NCBI GenBank assembly: GCA_963797535.1
Contig: CAWCPQ010000005.1
Span: 310,001-374,000 of the forward strand
DNA length: 64,000 bases
Source of the DNA: JAWWOL01 sp963797535
GTDB taxonomy: Bacteria > Actinomycetota > Actinomycetes > JAWWOL01
Direction: 5' to 3'
The notes beneath the pieces are model-generated. The model did not search any database. It saw nothing but the letters and a program-made list of their open reading frames with translations, and was not told the origin of the DNA. The position numbers and the translations under genes are program-made. Each line of letters starts with the position of its first letter. The first letter of the stretch is position 1. Positions 8,737-17,136 of this stretch are shown piece after piece.

Positions 8737-9905
8737 GCCGGCTCGATGCTCCGCTGCCGGTCCCCCCGGACTCGCTGCGGGTCGGGCCGTTCCGAGAAGG
8801 AGCGTTCACCAGCCGACTGCGTGATGAACGGGTCGCCTCGTGGCTGGGGCTCTGGCTCGGCATCGCGTTCACCGTCTGCCTTGTCACCGGGCTGGTCGAC
8901 TGGGACGCGCAGCTGGCCCACCCGTTGATCGCTCTGCCGCAGCGGCCGGTTCGGCTGTTCCAGGTCACCCAAGGCGTCCACGTGGCGACCGGCATCGCGT
9001 CCATCCCGCTCCTGCTGGCCAAGCTGTGGGCCGTCTACCCCAAGCTGTGGGAGTGGCCGCCGGCGCGGACGATCGCCCACGCGCTCGAGCGAGGCACACT
9101 GCTGGTGCTCGTCGGCGGCGCCGTCTTCGAGACCGTCAGCGGACTGCTGAACATCATCGAGTGGTACCCATGGCCGTTCTTCTTCCCCACCACACACTTC
9201 TGGGTGGCCTGGCTGACCATCGGCGCTCTCATCGTGCACATCGGGACCAAGGCGTCGGTGACCCGACGCGGACTGTCCCGACCACGGGCCGAGACGTCAC
9301 CAGAGGACGCGCTGGACCGCCGGAAGTTCCTGGGTGCCGTGACCGCCGCGACCGGTGTGGTCACCATCACCACCGTCGGCCAGACCCTTCGGCCGCTGAC
9401 CGGACTCGACCTGCTCGGGCCGAAGAAGCCGACGGTCGGAGCGCAAGGCCTGCCCGTACGGGCATCAGCGTCGGGCGCTGGGGTGGTCAAGACTGCCACC
9501 GACCCGGCCTACCGGCTCACGGTCTCCGGCGCGGTCAAGACGCCCCTCTCGCTGAGTGTTGCTGCCCTGCAGGCGATAGCGACCTCGCGGGCGACGCTGC
9601 CGATCGCCTGCGTGGACGGTTGGAGTGCGACCGCGCAGTGGTCCGGCATCGCCGTGCTCGACCTGCTGGCGATGGCAGGCGCTGGCCCCGGCGCCAGGGT
9701 GCGCGTCGAGTCGCTGGAGAAGCATGGGCTGTACTCGACGTCGACCTTGGACGCCGACGCGTGCCGAGATCCCCTGGTACTGCTGGCGACGCATGTTCAT
9801 GGCGAAGTGCTCCACCTCGATCACGGCTATCCATTGCGGTTGATCGCACCCGACCGACCGGGCGTGCTGCAGACGAAGTGGGTCACCAGGGTGGTGGTCC
9901 TGTGA
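8733..9905 (+). CDS. Polytopic molybdopterin oxidoreductase with internal Tat motif
   Basis: 390-residue protein in two parts. Residues 1-175 hold about four membrane helices with histidines H83, H155 and H169 suitable for b-type haem ligands, like a cytochrome b561/MsrQ-type anchor. A twin-arginine motif RRKFLG (residues 196-201) and hydrophobic stretch follow, then a sulfite-oxidase-type molybdopterin domain with the presumed Mo-ligand Cys293 in LPIACVDGW. The layout matches actinobacterial polytopic proteins in which Sec inserts the first helices and Tat exports the folded cofactor domain. The GTG at 8733 overlaps the upstream stop. Electron partner and substrate are unknown. Confidence 0.85.
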   Translation: MSRLDAPLPVPPDSLRVGPFREGAFTSRLRDERVASWLGLWLGIAFTVCLVTGLVDWDAQLAHPLIALPQRPVRLFQVTQGVHVATGIASIPLLLAKLWAVYPKLWEWPPARTIAHALERGTLLVLVGGAVFETVSGLLNIIEWYPWPFFFPTTHFWVAWLTIGALIVHIGTKASVTRRGLSRPRAETSPEDALDRRKFLGAVTAATGVVTITTVGQTLRPLTGLDLLGPKKPTVGAQGLPVRASASGAGVVKTATDPAYRLTVSGAVKTPLSLSVAALQAIATSRATLPIACVDGWSATAQWSGIAVLDLLAMAGAGPGARVRVESLEKHGLYSTSTLDADACRDPLVLLATHVHGEVLHLDHGYPLRLIAPDRPGVLQTKWVTRVVVL

Positions 9906-10363
9906 CCACCCACCACGAGCCGCTGACCCTGTCCGGCCTCGAGGAACCGCCGCGCTGGAAGCACGCCCGCATCCTGTACGTCCTCGGCGGATTGACCATG
10001 CTCGGTGGGGCGATCGGGCTGGTGCTGCACCAGCACCGCACGCACCCTTTCGGCACCGCCATCTACTACGCCGGCGGCGCCGTTGCGCACGACCTGCTCG
10101 TCGCGCCGCTCGTTCTGCTGGTCGGACTCGTCGTTCGTGCGCTCGTCCCGCGTGCCTATCGGCCCGCGGTGCAGGGTGGGTTGATCGTCAGTGGTGTGGT
10201 GACCCTGTTCTCGCTGCCGCTGCTGCTGGGCAAGGGCAAGGAGGCCGACAACCCAAGTCACGTGCCGCTCCCGTACGCCCGAAACCTGCTGATCGTGCTG
10301 GGCGTCACCTGGGGAGTCGTCGCGTTGCTGTGCCTGGTGCGCTGGGTCAGGAGCCGTCGGTGA
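9902..10363 (+). CDS. Small membrane protein of the glycosyl/molybdoenzyme operon
   Basis: 153-residue protein with about four hydrophobic helices: ILYVLGGLTMLGGAIGLVLH, HDLLVAPLVLLVGLVVRALV, GGLIVSGVVTLFSLPLLLG and LLIVLGVTWGVVALLCLVRW. Histidines flank the helices (HQHRTH, H93-type AVAHD). I do not recognise a named family. GTGA overlap with both neighbours places it in the same transcript as the molybdoenzyme, so a membrane partner or assembly role for that enzyme is possible but unproven. Confidence 0.75.
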   Translation: MTTHHEPLTLSGLEEPPRWKHARILYVLGGLTMLGGAIGLVLHQHRTHPFGTAIYYAGGAVAHDLLVAPLVLLVGLVVRALVPRAYRPAVQGGLIVSGVVTLFSLPLLLGKGKEADNPSHVPLPYARNLLIVLGVTWGVVALLCLVRWVRSRR

Positions 10364-11409
10364 AGGTCCTGGTCACCGGCGGTGCCGGGTTCATCGGGTC
10401 GCACGTCGTGGACGAGCTGCTGGCCGGCGGCCATGACGTCCGGATCCTCGACTGCCTACTGCCGCTCGCTCATCAGGGGATGCTGCCGGCATATCTCGAC
10501 GACCGGGCAGAGCTGGTCGTCGGTGATGTGCGCGACGCCCTCACCGTTGACCGGTGCATGGACGGCGTCGACGTCGTGTGCCACCAAGCGGCCATGGTCG
10601 GGCTCGGAGTGGACTCCGACGACCTGCCCGACTACGTGTCGCACAACATCCTCGGCACCGCTGTGCTGCTGGCCGCCATGGCCAGGGCCTCCATCTCCCG
10701 GCTGGTGCTTGCGTCATCGATGGTCGTCTACGGCGAAGGTCGCTACCGCTGCTCGATCCATGGTCGCGTGCCGGCACCTCCTCGAACGCCCGAAGCCCTG
10801 CGAGCCGGTCGGTTCGAGCCGCTGTGCCCTGCTTGCGGGGCCGACCTCGTCATCGAGCGGGTGACCGAGGACGACCGCCTCGACCCACGCAACACCTACG
10901 CCGTGAGCAAGGTCAGCCAGGAACAGCTCGCCTCGGCCTGGGCCGGATCAACTGGTGGCACGGCAATCTCGCTCCGGTACCACAACGTCTACGGTCCGCG
11001 GATGCCCCGCAACACGCCGTACGCCGGCGTCGCGTCTATCTTTCGCTCCGCCCTGGAGCGTGGCGAGGCACCCAGGGTGTACGAGGACGGTGGGCAGTTG
11101 CGCGACTTCGTCCACGTCAGCGACGTGGCAAGAGCCAACCTGCTGGCGCTCGAACAGGTCTCCAGCTCCGGCGTGTCTGCGGCGACCTACAACGTCGCCA
11201 GCGGCGAACCACACACGGTCGGCGAGATGGCTGTCGCGCTTGCCAAAGCCTTCGGCGGTCCCGATCCTGAAGTGACGGGACAGTTCCGCCTCGGTGATGT
11301 CAGGCACATCGTCGCCTCTGCTCGCGCCGCGCGGAAGGATCTCGGCTTCAACGCTGCTGTGGCTTTCGACACCGGCATGACCAGCTTCGCTACCGCCCAA
11401 CTGCGCTGA
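10360..11409 (+). CDS. NAD-dependent epimerase/dehydratase with Cys/His insertion
   Basis: 349-residue extended SDR. The Rossmann motif TGGAGFIG is at residues 6-13, the catalytic serine region is LASSMVVYGEG, and the YxxxK pair is Tyr180/Lys184. Between strand 5 and the catalytic Tyr there is an insertion carrying C131-x2-H134 and C156-x2-C159 (RYRCSIHG, LCPACGAD), a zinc-ribbon-like arrangement unusual for UDP-sugar epimerases. GTG start overlaps the preceding stop by 4 bases. It is the last gene of the six-gene operon and likely supplies a nucleotide sugar to the two glycosyltransferases. Confidence 0.88.
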   Translation: MKVLVTGGAGFIGSHVVDELLAGGHDVRILDCLLPLAHQGMLPAYLDDRAELVVGDVRDALTVDRCMDGVDVVCHQAAMVGLGVDSDDLPDYVSHNILGTAVLLAAMARASISRLVLASSMVVYGEGRYRCSIHGRVPAPPRTPEALRAGRFEPLCPACGADLVIERVTEDDRLDPRNTYAVSKVSQEQLASAWAGSTGGTAISLRYHNVYGPRMPRNTPYAGVASIFRSALERGEAPRVYEDGGQLRDFVHVSDVARANLLALEQVSSSGVSAATYNVASGEPHTVGEMAVALAKAFGGPDPEVTGQFRLGDVRHIVASARAARKDLGFNAAVAFDTGMTSFATAQLR

Positions 11410-11452
11410 AAGACTAAGTCGCAGCCGCCGACGAGTGGTGACCTTTTCAGAA

Positions 11453-12064
11453 TTACTCGGTCGAGCAAGGAACTGTCGTCGTGGGTACGTCACGGGGAAC
11501 TCGCGCTGACTGCAGACCGTGATCGATGAGGTCGATCATCCAGGTGAAGCTGTCGTCGACATCGGCGTCGATCATGAATCCGCCTGCGGCTTCCAGGGTG
11601 GCGAATCCGTGCAAGGCGCTGCGCAGCATCCGTAGTGCGTGGATCTCCTGGCTGGGGTCCAGCTGGTAGCCGCGCAGTGCGGCTGAAAGGGAGGCGAGTA
11701 CCCGATTGCTCGCGGGGATCAACGGGTCGTCGGGCCCGGTCGGTCGTGCATCGTTGGCCGCGGTGTAACGGCCAGGGTGTTCCTTCACATACGCCCGTAA
11801 GGCTTGCGCGCCGGCGGCGAGGGCTTCGCTACCGGCCCTGCCTTGGGTGGCGTCGCGGATTGTGTCGGCGACCTCGGTCATGGCCAGAATGGCGATTCGG
11901 TGGGTGAGGTCGGCTTGACTGGCGACGTGCTTGTAGAGCGAGGGGGTCCTGACCCCGAGCTGTTCTGCGAGCAGGCCCATGCTGAGCTGGGCGAGCCCGA
12001 CCTCGTCGACCAGACCGGCGCCGGCCTCGGTCACCGTCGTCGACGTGAGCCCGGCCCTAGGCAT
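11453..12064 (-). CDS. TetR/AcrR family regulator
   Basis: 203-residue regulator. The N-terminal helix-turn-helix (VTEAGAGLVDEVGLAQLSMG then LLAEQLGVRTPSLYKHVASQ) is typical of TetR proteins, and the C-terminal part resembles the WHG/TetR_C_33 class. The ATG at 12064 overlaps the end of the alpha/beta hydrolase gene by 8 bases, so the two are one operon and the regulator follows its target gene. The palindrome at 12918-12936 upstream of the hydrolase is its likely operator. Confidence 0.87.
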   Translation of the reverse strand: MPRAGLTSTTVTEAGAGLVDEVGLAQLSMGLLAEQLGVRTPSLYKHVASQADLTHRIAILAMTEVADTIRDATQGRAGSEALAAGAQALRAYVKEHPGRYTAANDARPTGPDDPLIPASNRVLASLSAALRGYQLDPSQEIHALRMLRSALHGFATLEAAGGFMIDADVDDSFTWMIDLIDHGLQSARVPRDVPTTTVPCSTE

Positions 12065-12893
12065 TGGCAGCCACTTTGGCCAGGAACGGCAGGGCGAGCG
12101 CAAGGACCGCTTCGGGGGCCTGGGCGTGCGGGTAGTGACCTGCACCGTCGATCACGACAAGTTCACCGAGCCCCGTTGGCAGGTCGGCGATGATCTTCTC
12201 GCCCTCCGCTCGGGGGTCGGCCCAGTCGGGGTCGAGACTGCCCTCGATGATCAGCACCGGGCAGCGTACGTGGGGGAGTTGGTTGCCGGCGTCGCTGGGC
12301 TTGGTCTTGCACATGGCCTGCAGGGCCTTCATCCGGCCGGGCTCGCTCAGCTTGGCCTGGATACGGGCCAGCTCGCTGTCCCAGTCGCCCGGCTTGGCCG
12401 GGTAGGCCAGCTCGAGGTACTTCGTCCAGTTGGCCAGCCGCCCGCGCACGACAACCTGTCCCAGCTGGGTGTATCCGGACCGGAACCGCTTGACCCGGAT
12501 CAGCCCGCCGAGGTCGACCGGCTGCTTGCGGGTGAACGGCGCCAGCTCGATGACGCCACTGATCAGCTCGGGTGCGGTGGCCGCGGCGATGGTCGCCGCG
12601 CCGCCACTGATCGACTGGCCGATGAGCACAGCCGGGCCGCCGAGGTGACGCACCATCGCGAGCAGGTCGCCGGCGATGTCGGTGCGGCTGTAACCGTCCC
12701 AGCCGAGGCTGGACTCACCGCAGCCGCGAAGGTCGACGTTGGCCACCCGGTAACCGGCCGCGGCCAGGGCCGGAGCGAGGAAACGGTAGGAGTGGCGGCT
12801 GTCGCCGATGCCGTGCGCCAGGACCACCAAAGGGCCCTGTCCGCTGACGTCGTAGGCGATGGTGTTCTCGCCGACGTGCAGGTGCTTGGTCAT
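12057..12893 (-). CDS. Alpha/beta hydrolase
   Basis: 278-residue alpha/beta-hydrolase fold enzyme. The oxyanion region is LVVLAHGIGDS, the nucleophile sits in GQSISGG (GxSxG), the acid is probably the Asp in GSLDPDW and the histidine is in GAGHYPHAQ. No signal peptide, so cytoplasmic. It starts at an ATG after AGGAGG-like sequence at about 12898-12904. It is transcribed with the TetR regulator downstream; the substrate may be the TetR ligand or related to it. Confidence 0.9.
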   Translation of the reverse strand: MTKHLHVGENTIAYDVSGQGPLVVLAHGIGDSRHSYRFLAPALAAAGYRVANVDLRGCGESSLGWDGYSRTDIAGDLLAMVRHLGGPAVLIGQSISGGAATIAAATAPELISGVIELAPFTRKQPVDLGGLIRVKRFRSGYTQLGQVVVRGRLANWTKYLELAYPAKPGDWDSELARIQAKLSEPGRMKALQAMCKTKPSDAGNQLPHVRCPVLIIEGSLDPDWADPRAEGEKIIADLPTGLGELVVIDGAGHYPHAQAPEAVLALALPFLAKVAANA

Positions 12894-12917
12894 GACATCC
12901 TCCTGGTTGGCTTACCG

Positions 12918-12936
12918 CGTTAGGTACAACCTAACG
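12918..12936. promoter_or_regulatory. TetR-type operator palindrome
   Basis: A perfect 8-3-8 inverted repeat, CGTTAGGT-ACA-ACCTAACG, lies 25 bases upstream of the hydrolase start codon, with an extra CGTTAG half-site at 12938-12943. The size and position fit autoregulation of the hydrolase-TetR operon by the TetR protein at 11453-12064. The assignment is inference. The rest of the gap (12937-13242) shows nothing else clear. Confidence 0.65.
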
Positions 12937-13242
12937 TCGTTAGCCACTAGTGTCAACCACGGACGGCATCAACGAGGACTGGCGCTGCTCGACGCAGTCC
13001 GGCGCTGTGCTCGGTGCGCCTCGGCAGTCGAGGGCGATGCGGGAGGCTCGGTAGACCGCAGCAGGAACCGTGTCCGGCACACCGCGACGGCGGCTCGACC
13101 AGTCCCGCTAGGACCTTTCCGTTCGTCACCGATAGCCGCGTCTTCGCGACCCCGTCGCCCCGCAGTCCACCGTGTGGCGTTCACCGGTGTCGTCGAGCAG
13201 ACCCACAGCATCGGAGCCAAGACAGCAGGGCGGGGCGGGTAC

Positions 13243-13274
13243 TTGACTCTCTCCCTGGGTCAGAGCCGCACAAT
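13243..13274 (+). promoter_or_regulatory. MerR-type promoter with 20-bp spacer and dyad
   Basis: A TTGACT -35 box (13243-13248) is separated by 20 bases from CACAAT (13269-13274). Inside the spacer an imperfect dyad, GACTCT (13245-13250) and AGAGCC (13262-13267), is centred in the usual MerR position. Overlong 19-20 bp spacers with a dyad are the hallmark of promoters activated by DNA untwisting by MerR proteins. The start codon of the MerR-type gene lies only about 10 bases downstream, so its mRNA should be nearly leaderless. Confidence 0.6.
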
Positions 13275-13283
13275 GAGCGAGTC

Positions 13284-14129
13284 ATGGACAAACCCACCGT
13301 TCCTCTCGTGCCGATCGGGCCGTTTTCGCTGCTCACCCGGTTGACCGTGCGTGCTCTGCGGCTCTACGACCGCGAGGGCCTCTTAACGCCGGCATGGGTC
13401 GACGAGCAGAGCGGCTATCGCTACTACGCTGCTTCGCAGGCTGCGGAGGCAGAACGCATCAGGTTGCTGCGGGCCGCAGATCTACCCTTGGATGACGTCC
13501 GTACCGCGCTGTCCGAACTGGGCGAGCTCCCCGGGCTGCTGGTTGCCCACGCGGAACGACTGAGGGCCAGGGTCGAAGACGCGGAGCGGGCGCTGAACGT
13601 CCTTCGCGCAATGCAGAAGGGAGTCACCCTCATGGAGTCAGTGAACGTGCCTATCGAGATCCGGGACGTCGGCCCTGTACGGGGGGCCTGCCTCGAGCGC
13701 AGAACCCAGCAGGCGCAGCTGGCGCAGGTTCTAGGCTCGGCGTATCCCCAGATCGCCGGCGTCCTGCGCGAAGGGGCACTGCGCGGCGGGACCGATTTCG
13801 CGGTCTACCCCGACGAGGAGTTCGACCCTCAGGACCTGACCGTCGTCGCCGGCATCTCGCTGTCCCTTGACGCTGACGTCCCGGCCAACGACGCCGGTGT
13901 CGAATCACGGACGTTCGGTGGCGGACGGTCGGTGGTCGGGACGTTGCGCGGCCCGTACGAGGCCGAGGGCGAGTCGCGGATGAGTCAGGCCTGGATGGAG
14001 GTCTGGGGCTGGATCGCCGAACACGGCTACCAGCGCCGGGCTCCCGGCTACGAGCTGTACATCGTCGGCTTCTCAGGGAGCAACGATCCGGCCCAGTTCG
14101 TCACTGAGCTCGTGGTCCCGATTGCCTAA
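13284..14129 (+). CDS. MerR family regulator with GyrI-like effector domain
   Basis: 281-residue BmrR-like activator. The N-terminal DNA-binding part reads TVRALRLYDREGLLTPAWVD, SGYRYYAASQAAEAERI and LRAADLPLDDV, followed by a coiled-coil linker (LLVAHAERLRARVEDAERAL). Residues about 120-281 form a GyrI-like/AraC-E effector domain (VPIEIRDVGPVRGACLER through YELYIVGFSG) that binds small hydrophobic molecules. Start chosen at ATG 13284, where homology to MerR begins. The elongated-spacer promoter directly upstream implies autoregulation. No obvious transporter target lies next to it. Confidence 0.87.
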   Translation: MDKPTVPLVPIGPFSLLTRLTVRALRLYDREGLLTPAWVDEQSGYRYYAASQAAEAERIRLLRAADLPLDDVRTALSELGELPGLLVAHAERLRARVEDAERALNVLRAMQKGVTLMESVNVPIEIRDVGPVRGACLERRTQQAQLAQVLGSAYPQIAGVLREGALRGGTDFAVYPDEEFDPQDLTVVAGISLSLDADVPANDAGVESRTFGGGRSVVGTLRGPYEAEGESRMSQAWMEVWGWIAEHGYQRRAPGYELYIVGFSGSNDPAQFVTELVVPIA

Positions 14130-14316
14130 CCCCGACTGAGCCGTTCCGCATAGGTCCCCCGTGCGGGACGCCCAGCACACCGTGATCCCCCGGCGCTATG
14201 TCCTGAATTCGAACTGGTACAGCGGCGCTAAGCGGGATGCCCGTTGTCAATCGTGCGGTGAGGACGGCCAGGTATCAGCGCCGGGCCGACTAGCCACTGG
14301 TGTTGGAGGGCGGCGA

Positions 14317-15336
14317 TCAGCCTCCAGCCGCAGGAGCGCTTGAGCGCCGCTCGACAAGCGTGGGGGTTACGGAGAAGACGACGGGGGCTGATCGTCCGTT
14401 GAGTCGCTCGAGGACGAAGCGCGCACCGGTGGCCCCGGTCAGCTCTCCTGATTGGTCGACGGTGGTGAGGGAGATCTGCGGGATGGCGGACATCACGGTG
14501 TTGTCGTAACCGGTCACCGTCAAGTCCTCCGGTACGCGAAGGTGGAACTCGTCCGCGGCTCGCAGCACACCTGCGGCGGCGATGTCGGCGCCGGCGAAGA
14601 TCGCCGTCGGTCGCCGCGAACGGGAAAGCGCCTCGCGGGCTGCCTCGTAGCCGCCACTCTCGCTGTAGTGCCCCTCGACCACATCGGGATGGAGACCGTG
14701 GCGCTTCATCGCGGCGGAATAGCCATCTGCCCGCGCCGTGTGTGAGAGCACCGCCGGGCGTCTGAGGCCACCCCGCGGATGGCTGATGTGTGTGATGTGC
14801 CGGTGTCCCAGCCCGACGAGGTGGTCCACCATGAGCCCAGCCCCCGCGATGTCGTCGTCGACGACAGTGTCGAAGTTCCTCGCCTTCCCGTGACGTGCGA
14901 TGACCGCGATCGGCACGTGCGCGGCCAGATCCTCCAGCCAGCTGGTCGCCATGCCCGGTGCGATGAGGACCAGGCCATCCACTTGGTGGTCCACCATCGC
15001 CTCGATAGTCGTGCGCTGTCTGTCGGGTGATTGTCCCCCCGCCCCGAGCATCGCTTGAAACGGTCCGCCGTCCAGCTCGCCTAGGATGCCGTCGATGATC
15101 TGTGGCACGAACGGTGAGCCGAGGTCGACCAGCATGACGCCGATCGTGAACGAGCGCCCTCTCATGGCCCGAGCCCCCGCCTGGGGTCGGTAACCCAGGG
15201 TGTCGATGGCTCGCTTGACCTTCTCGCGCATCTGCGGGCTGACCCCATAGGCGTCCTGAAGGACCTTCGAGACCGCCGATTTTGACACGCCGGCCTCCCG
15301 CGCCACGTCCAGGATCGTGACCCGCCGCGGCCTCAT
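14317..15336 (-). CDS. LacI family repressor (first of a pair)
   Basis: 339-residue LacI/GalR regulator: helix-turn-helix VTILDVAREAGVSKSAVSKV, hinge region LGYRPQAGARAMRG and a periplasmic-binding-protein-like domain ending with SLTTVDQSGELTGA. ATG at 15336 gives the usual short N-terminus; a GTG at 15357 is an alternative. It is divergent from the rhamnoside transport operon and closely resembles the LacI gene at 22530-23558 in the HTH-hinge region (VSPxMR, LGYRP, GARxMRGxSFTIG), so the two are probably paralogues controlling the same sugar regulon. Confidence 0.88.
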   Translation of the reverse strand: MRPRRVTILDVAREAGVSKSAVSKVLQDAYGVSPQMREKVKRAIDTLGYRPQAGARAMRGRSFTIGVMLVDLGSPFVPQIIDGILGELDGGPFQAMLGAGGQSPDRQRTTIEAMVDHQVDGLVLIAPGMATSWLEDLAAHVPIAVIARHGKARNFDTVVDDDIAGAGLMVDHLVGLGHRHITHISHPRGGLRRPAVLSHTARADGYSAAMKRHGLHPDVVEGHYSESGGYEAAREALSRSRRPTAIFAGADIAAAGVLRAADEFHLRVPEDLTVTGYDNTVMSAIPQISLTTVDQSGELTGATGARFVLERLNGRSAPVVFSVTPTLVERRSSAPAAGG

Positions 15337-15566
15337 CAGTGCTGCCAAAGCCGCCACCTCTATGCGTAGTGATGTCTACACACTGTGCTACATGACGGTC
15401 GGCAGTAGCAACGCGCCGCTGCCACCGGACCGGTGCCGTGTCGCGTTGGACGGTCCCGGTCCTCCCCCATCAGTCGGTCAAGAGACTCGATACACAAACG
15501 TTATCCCGGTTTAGGGCCTGCGGGGGTTGACGGCAACACCGACGAAACTTACCGTCCATCTTGAGT

Positions 15567-15672
15567 GTGGAACCTTCCACGTTTTCGAAGCAGCCGCACG
15601 TGCTGAGGCCCGTGCCCTGCCGAACTTCAGTGTCCTAATCAGAGCGTTGAACAGTTAAGACGTCTCCGTCTT
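15567..15672. promoter_or_regulatory. Candidate LacI operators upstream of sugar ABC operon
   Basis: In the 384-base gap between the LacI gene and the binding-protein gene two inverted repeats stand out: GTGGAA-CC-TTCCAC at 15567-15580 and AAGACG-TCTC-CGTCTT at 15657-15672. They lie 154 and 49 bases upstream of the binding-protein start. Either could be the operator of one of the two flanking LacI regulators. Neither matches a textbook LacI operator with a central CG, so confidence is low. Confidence 0.35.
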
Positions 15673-15720
15673 GAAACGATCCAAGTCAAACTCCATCCGC
15701 CCAGCTCTGGAGGTTCCTTC

Positions 15721-17136
15721 ATGAAGTCCACCCGGTTCAGACTGGCGGCCGTTGCCGTCCTCCCGCTGCTGGCCGTTGCGGCCTGCTCCAGCGGGTCCAG
15801 CACCACGGGTGGTGCCGCCCCGACCACGAGCGGCGCTGCCACCACCTCCGGGAGCGCAGCCGCAGCGTCGGGGAGTGCTGCCGTCGCCTCGGGGAGTGCA
15901 GCGGTCGCCACCTCCGGGGGCGCCGCCGCCGCGTCTTGCGGCAAGAGTGACATTTCGCTTCTCATCGACAACGGGGCGACGACGGTCGCTCTGTCCAAGG
16001 CGGTCGTGGCCGCTTTCGAGAAGGCGAACCCTGACATCAAGGTGAGCGTGACGCAGCGTCCGGGCGGCACGGATGGCGACAACATCGTGAAGACCAAGCT
16101 GGCGACCGGGGACATGCAGGACGTGTTCTGGTACAACTCCGGGGCGTTGCTGCAGGCGCTGTCGCCGGCCAAGAACCTGGTCGACCTGACCAACGACCCG
16201 ACCATCGCCGCGGTGGACAAGTCCTACCTGCCGGTGGTCAGTTTCGACGGCAAGGTCTACGGGGCACCGTGGGGCAGCTCGTTCGGTGGCGGGGTCCTGT
16301 ACAACAAGGCGGTCTACTCCAAGCTCGGGTTGCAGGTGCCGAAGACGTGGGCTGACTTCTTGTCAAACAGTGACAAGATCAAGGCCGCCGGGCTGACGGC
16401 GATCGAGGGGTCGTTCAAGGACACCTGGACCACCCAGCTGATCGTCCTGGGCGATTACTTCAACTTGCAGAAGGCGGACCCGACGTTCACGGCGAACTAC
16501 ACCGCCAACAAGGCGAAGTACGCCACCACACCGGCGGCGCTGAACAGCTTCCAGAAGATGCAGGCGCTGACCGACAAGGGTTACTACAACAAAAATGCTG
16601 GCTCGACGACGCAGGCTCAGGGTTTGGCGAACCTGGCCGCCGGCAAGGCGGGCCAGTACCCGATGCTGTCGGTTGTCGTGTCTCCGCTGACCCCTGCGCA
16701 GCTGGCCAACATCGGCTTCTTCGGGCTTCCCGGCACCAACGCCGCTGACAACGGGGCAACGGTCTGGGAGCCCAATGGCGCCTACATCCCGAAGTCGACC
16801 AAGAAGCTGTGTGCGGCCAAGGCGTTTGTCGCGTTCACGGCCTCGGTGCCGGGCACGGTGGCCGAGAACGCCGCAGTGCCGCCGACCGGTCCGTACTTGG
16901 TCGACGGCTCGAGCTTGCCGGACACCGCCCCGCAGGCCGCGAAGGACCTGCAGGCCTACGTCGACGCGAAGGCGACCAGCCCGGCTCTTGAGTTCCTGTC
17001 GCCGGTGAAGGGCCCGAACCTGGAGCAGATCACCACGGCGGTAGCCACCGGTCAGACCAAGGCTGAGGCTGCGGCCAAGCAGTACGACGCGGATGTCACC
17101 AAGGAGGCCAAGCAGCTCGGACTCCCCGGATGGTGA
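15721..17136 (+). CDS. Extracellular sugar-binding lipoprotein (ABC importer)
   Basis: 471-residue family 1 solute-binding protein. An N-terminal signal peptide (basic MKSTRFR, hydrophobic AAVAVLPLLAVAA) ends in a lipobox with Cys22 (VAAC). Residues 23-75 are a low-complexity Ser/Ala/Gly/Thr tether with repeated ASGSAA units, then the substrate-binding domain with DVFWYNSGALLQAL, YGAPWGSSFGGGVLYNK and WEPNGAYIPKS. It should capture a rhamnose-containing sugar outside the membrane and pass it to the two downstream permeases. A GGAGG site precedes the ATG by about 8 bases. Confidence 0.92.
   Translation: MKSTRFRLAAVAVLPLLAVAACSSGSSTTGGAAPTTSGAATTSGSAAAASGSAAVASGSAAVATSGGAAAASCGKSDISLLIDNGATTVALSKAVVAAFEKANPDIKVSVTQRPGGTDGDNIVKTKLATGDMQDVFWYNSGALLQALSPAKNLVDLTNDPTIAAVDKSYLPVVSFDGKVYGAPWGSSFGGGVLYNKAVYSKLGLQVPKTWADFLSNSDKIKAAGLTAIEGSFKDTWTTQLIVLGDYFNLQKADPTFTANYTANKAKYATTPAALNSFQKMQALTDKGYYNKNAGSTTQAQGLANLAAGKAGQYPMLSVVVSPLTPAQLANIGFFGLPGTNAADNGATVWEPNGAYIPKSTKKLCAAKAFVAFTASVPGTVAENAAVPPTGPYLVDGSSLPDTAPQAAKDLQAYVDAKATSPALEFLSPVKGPNLEQITTAVATGQTKAEAAAKQYDADVTKEAKQLGLPGW

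Noticed and set aside
11979..12923. 314-aa plus-strand frame over the alpha/beta hydrolase
   Set aside because: Antisense to a gene with a complete catalytic triad; no protein-like motifs.
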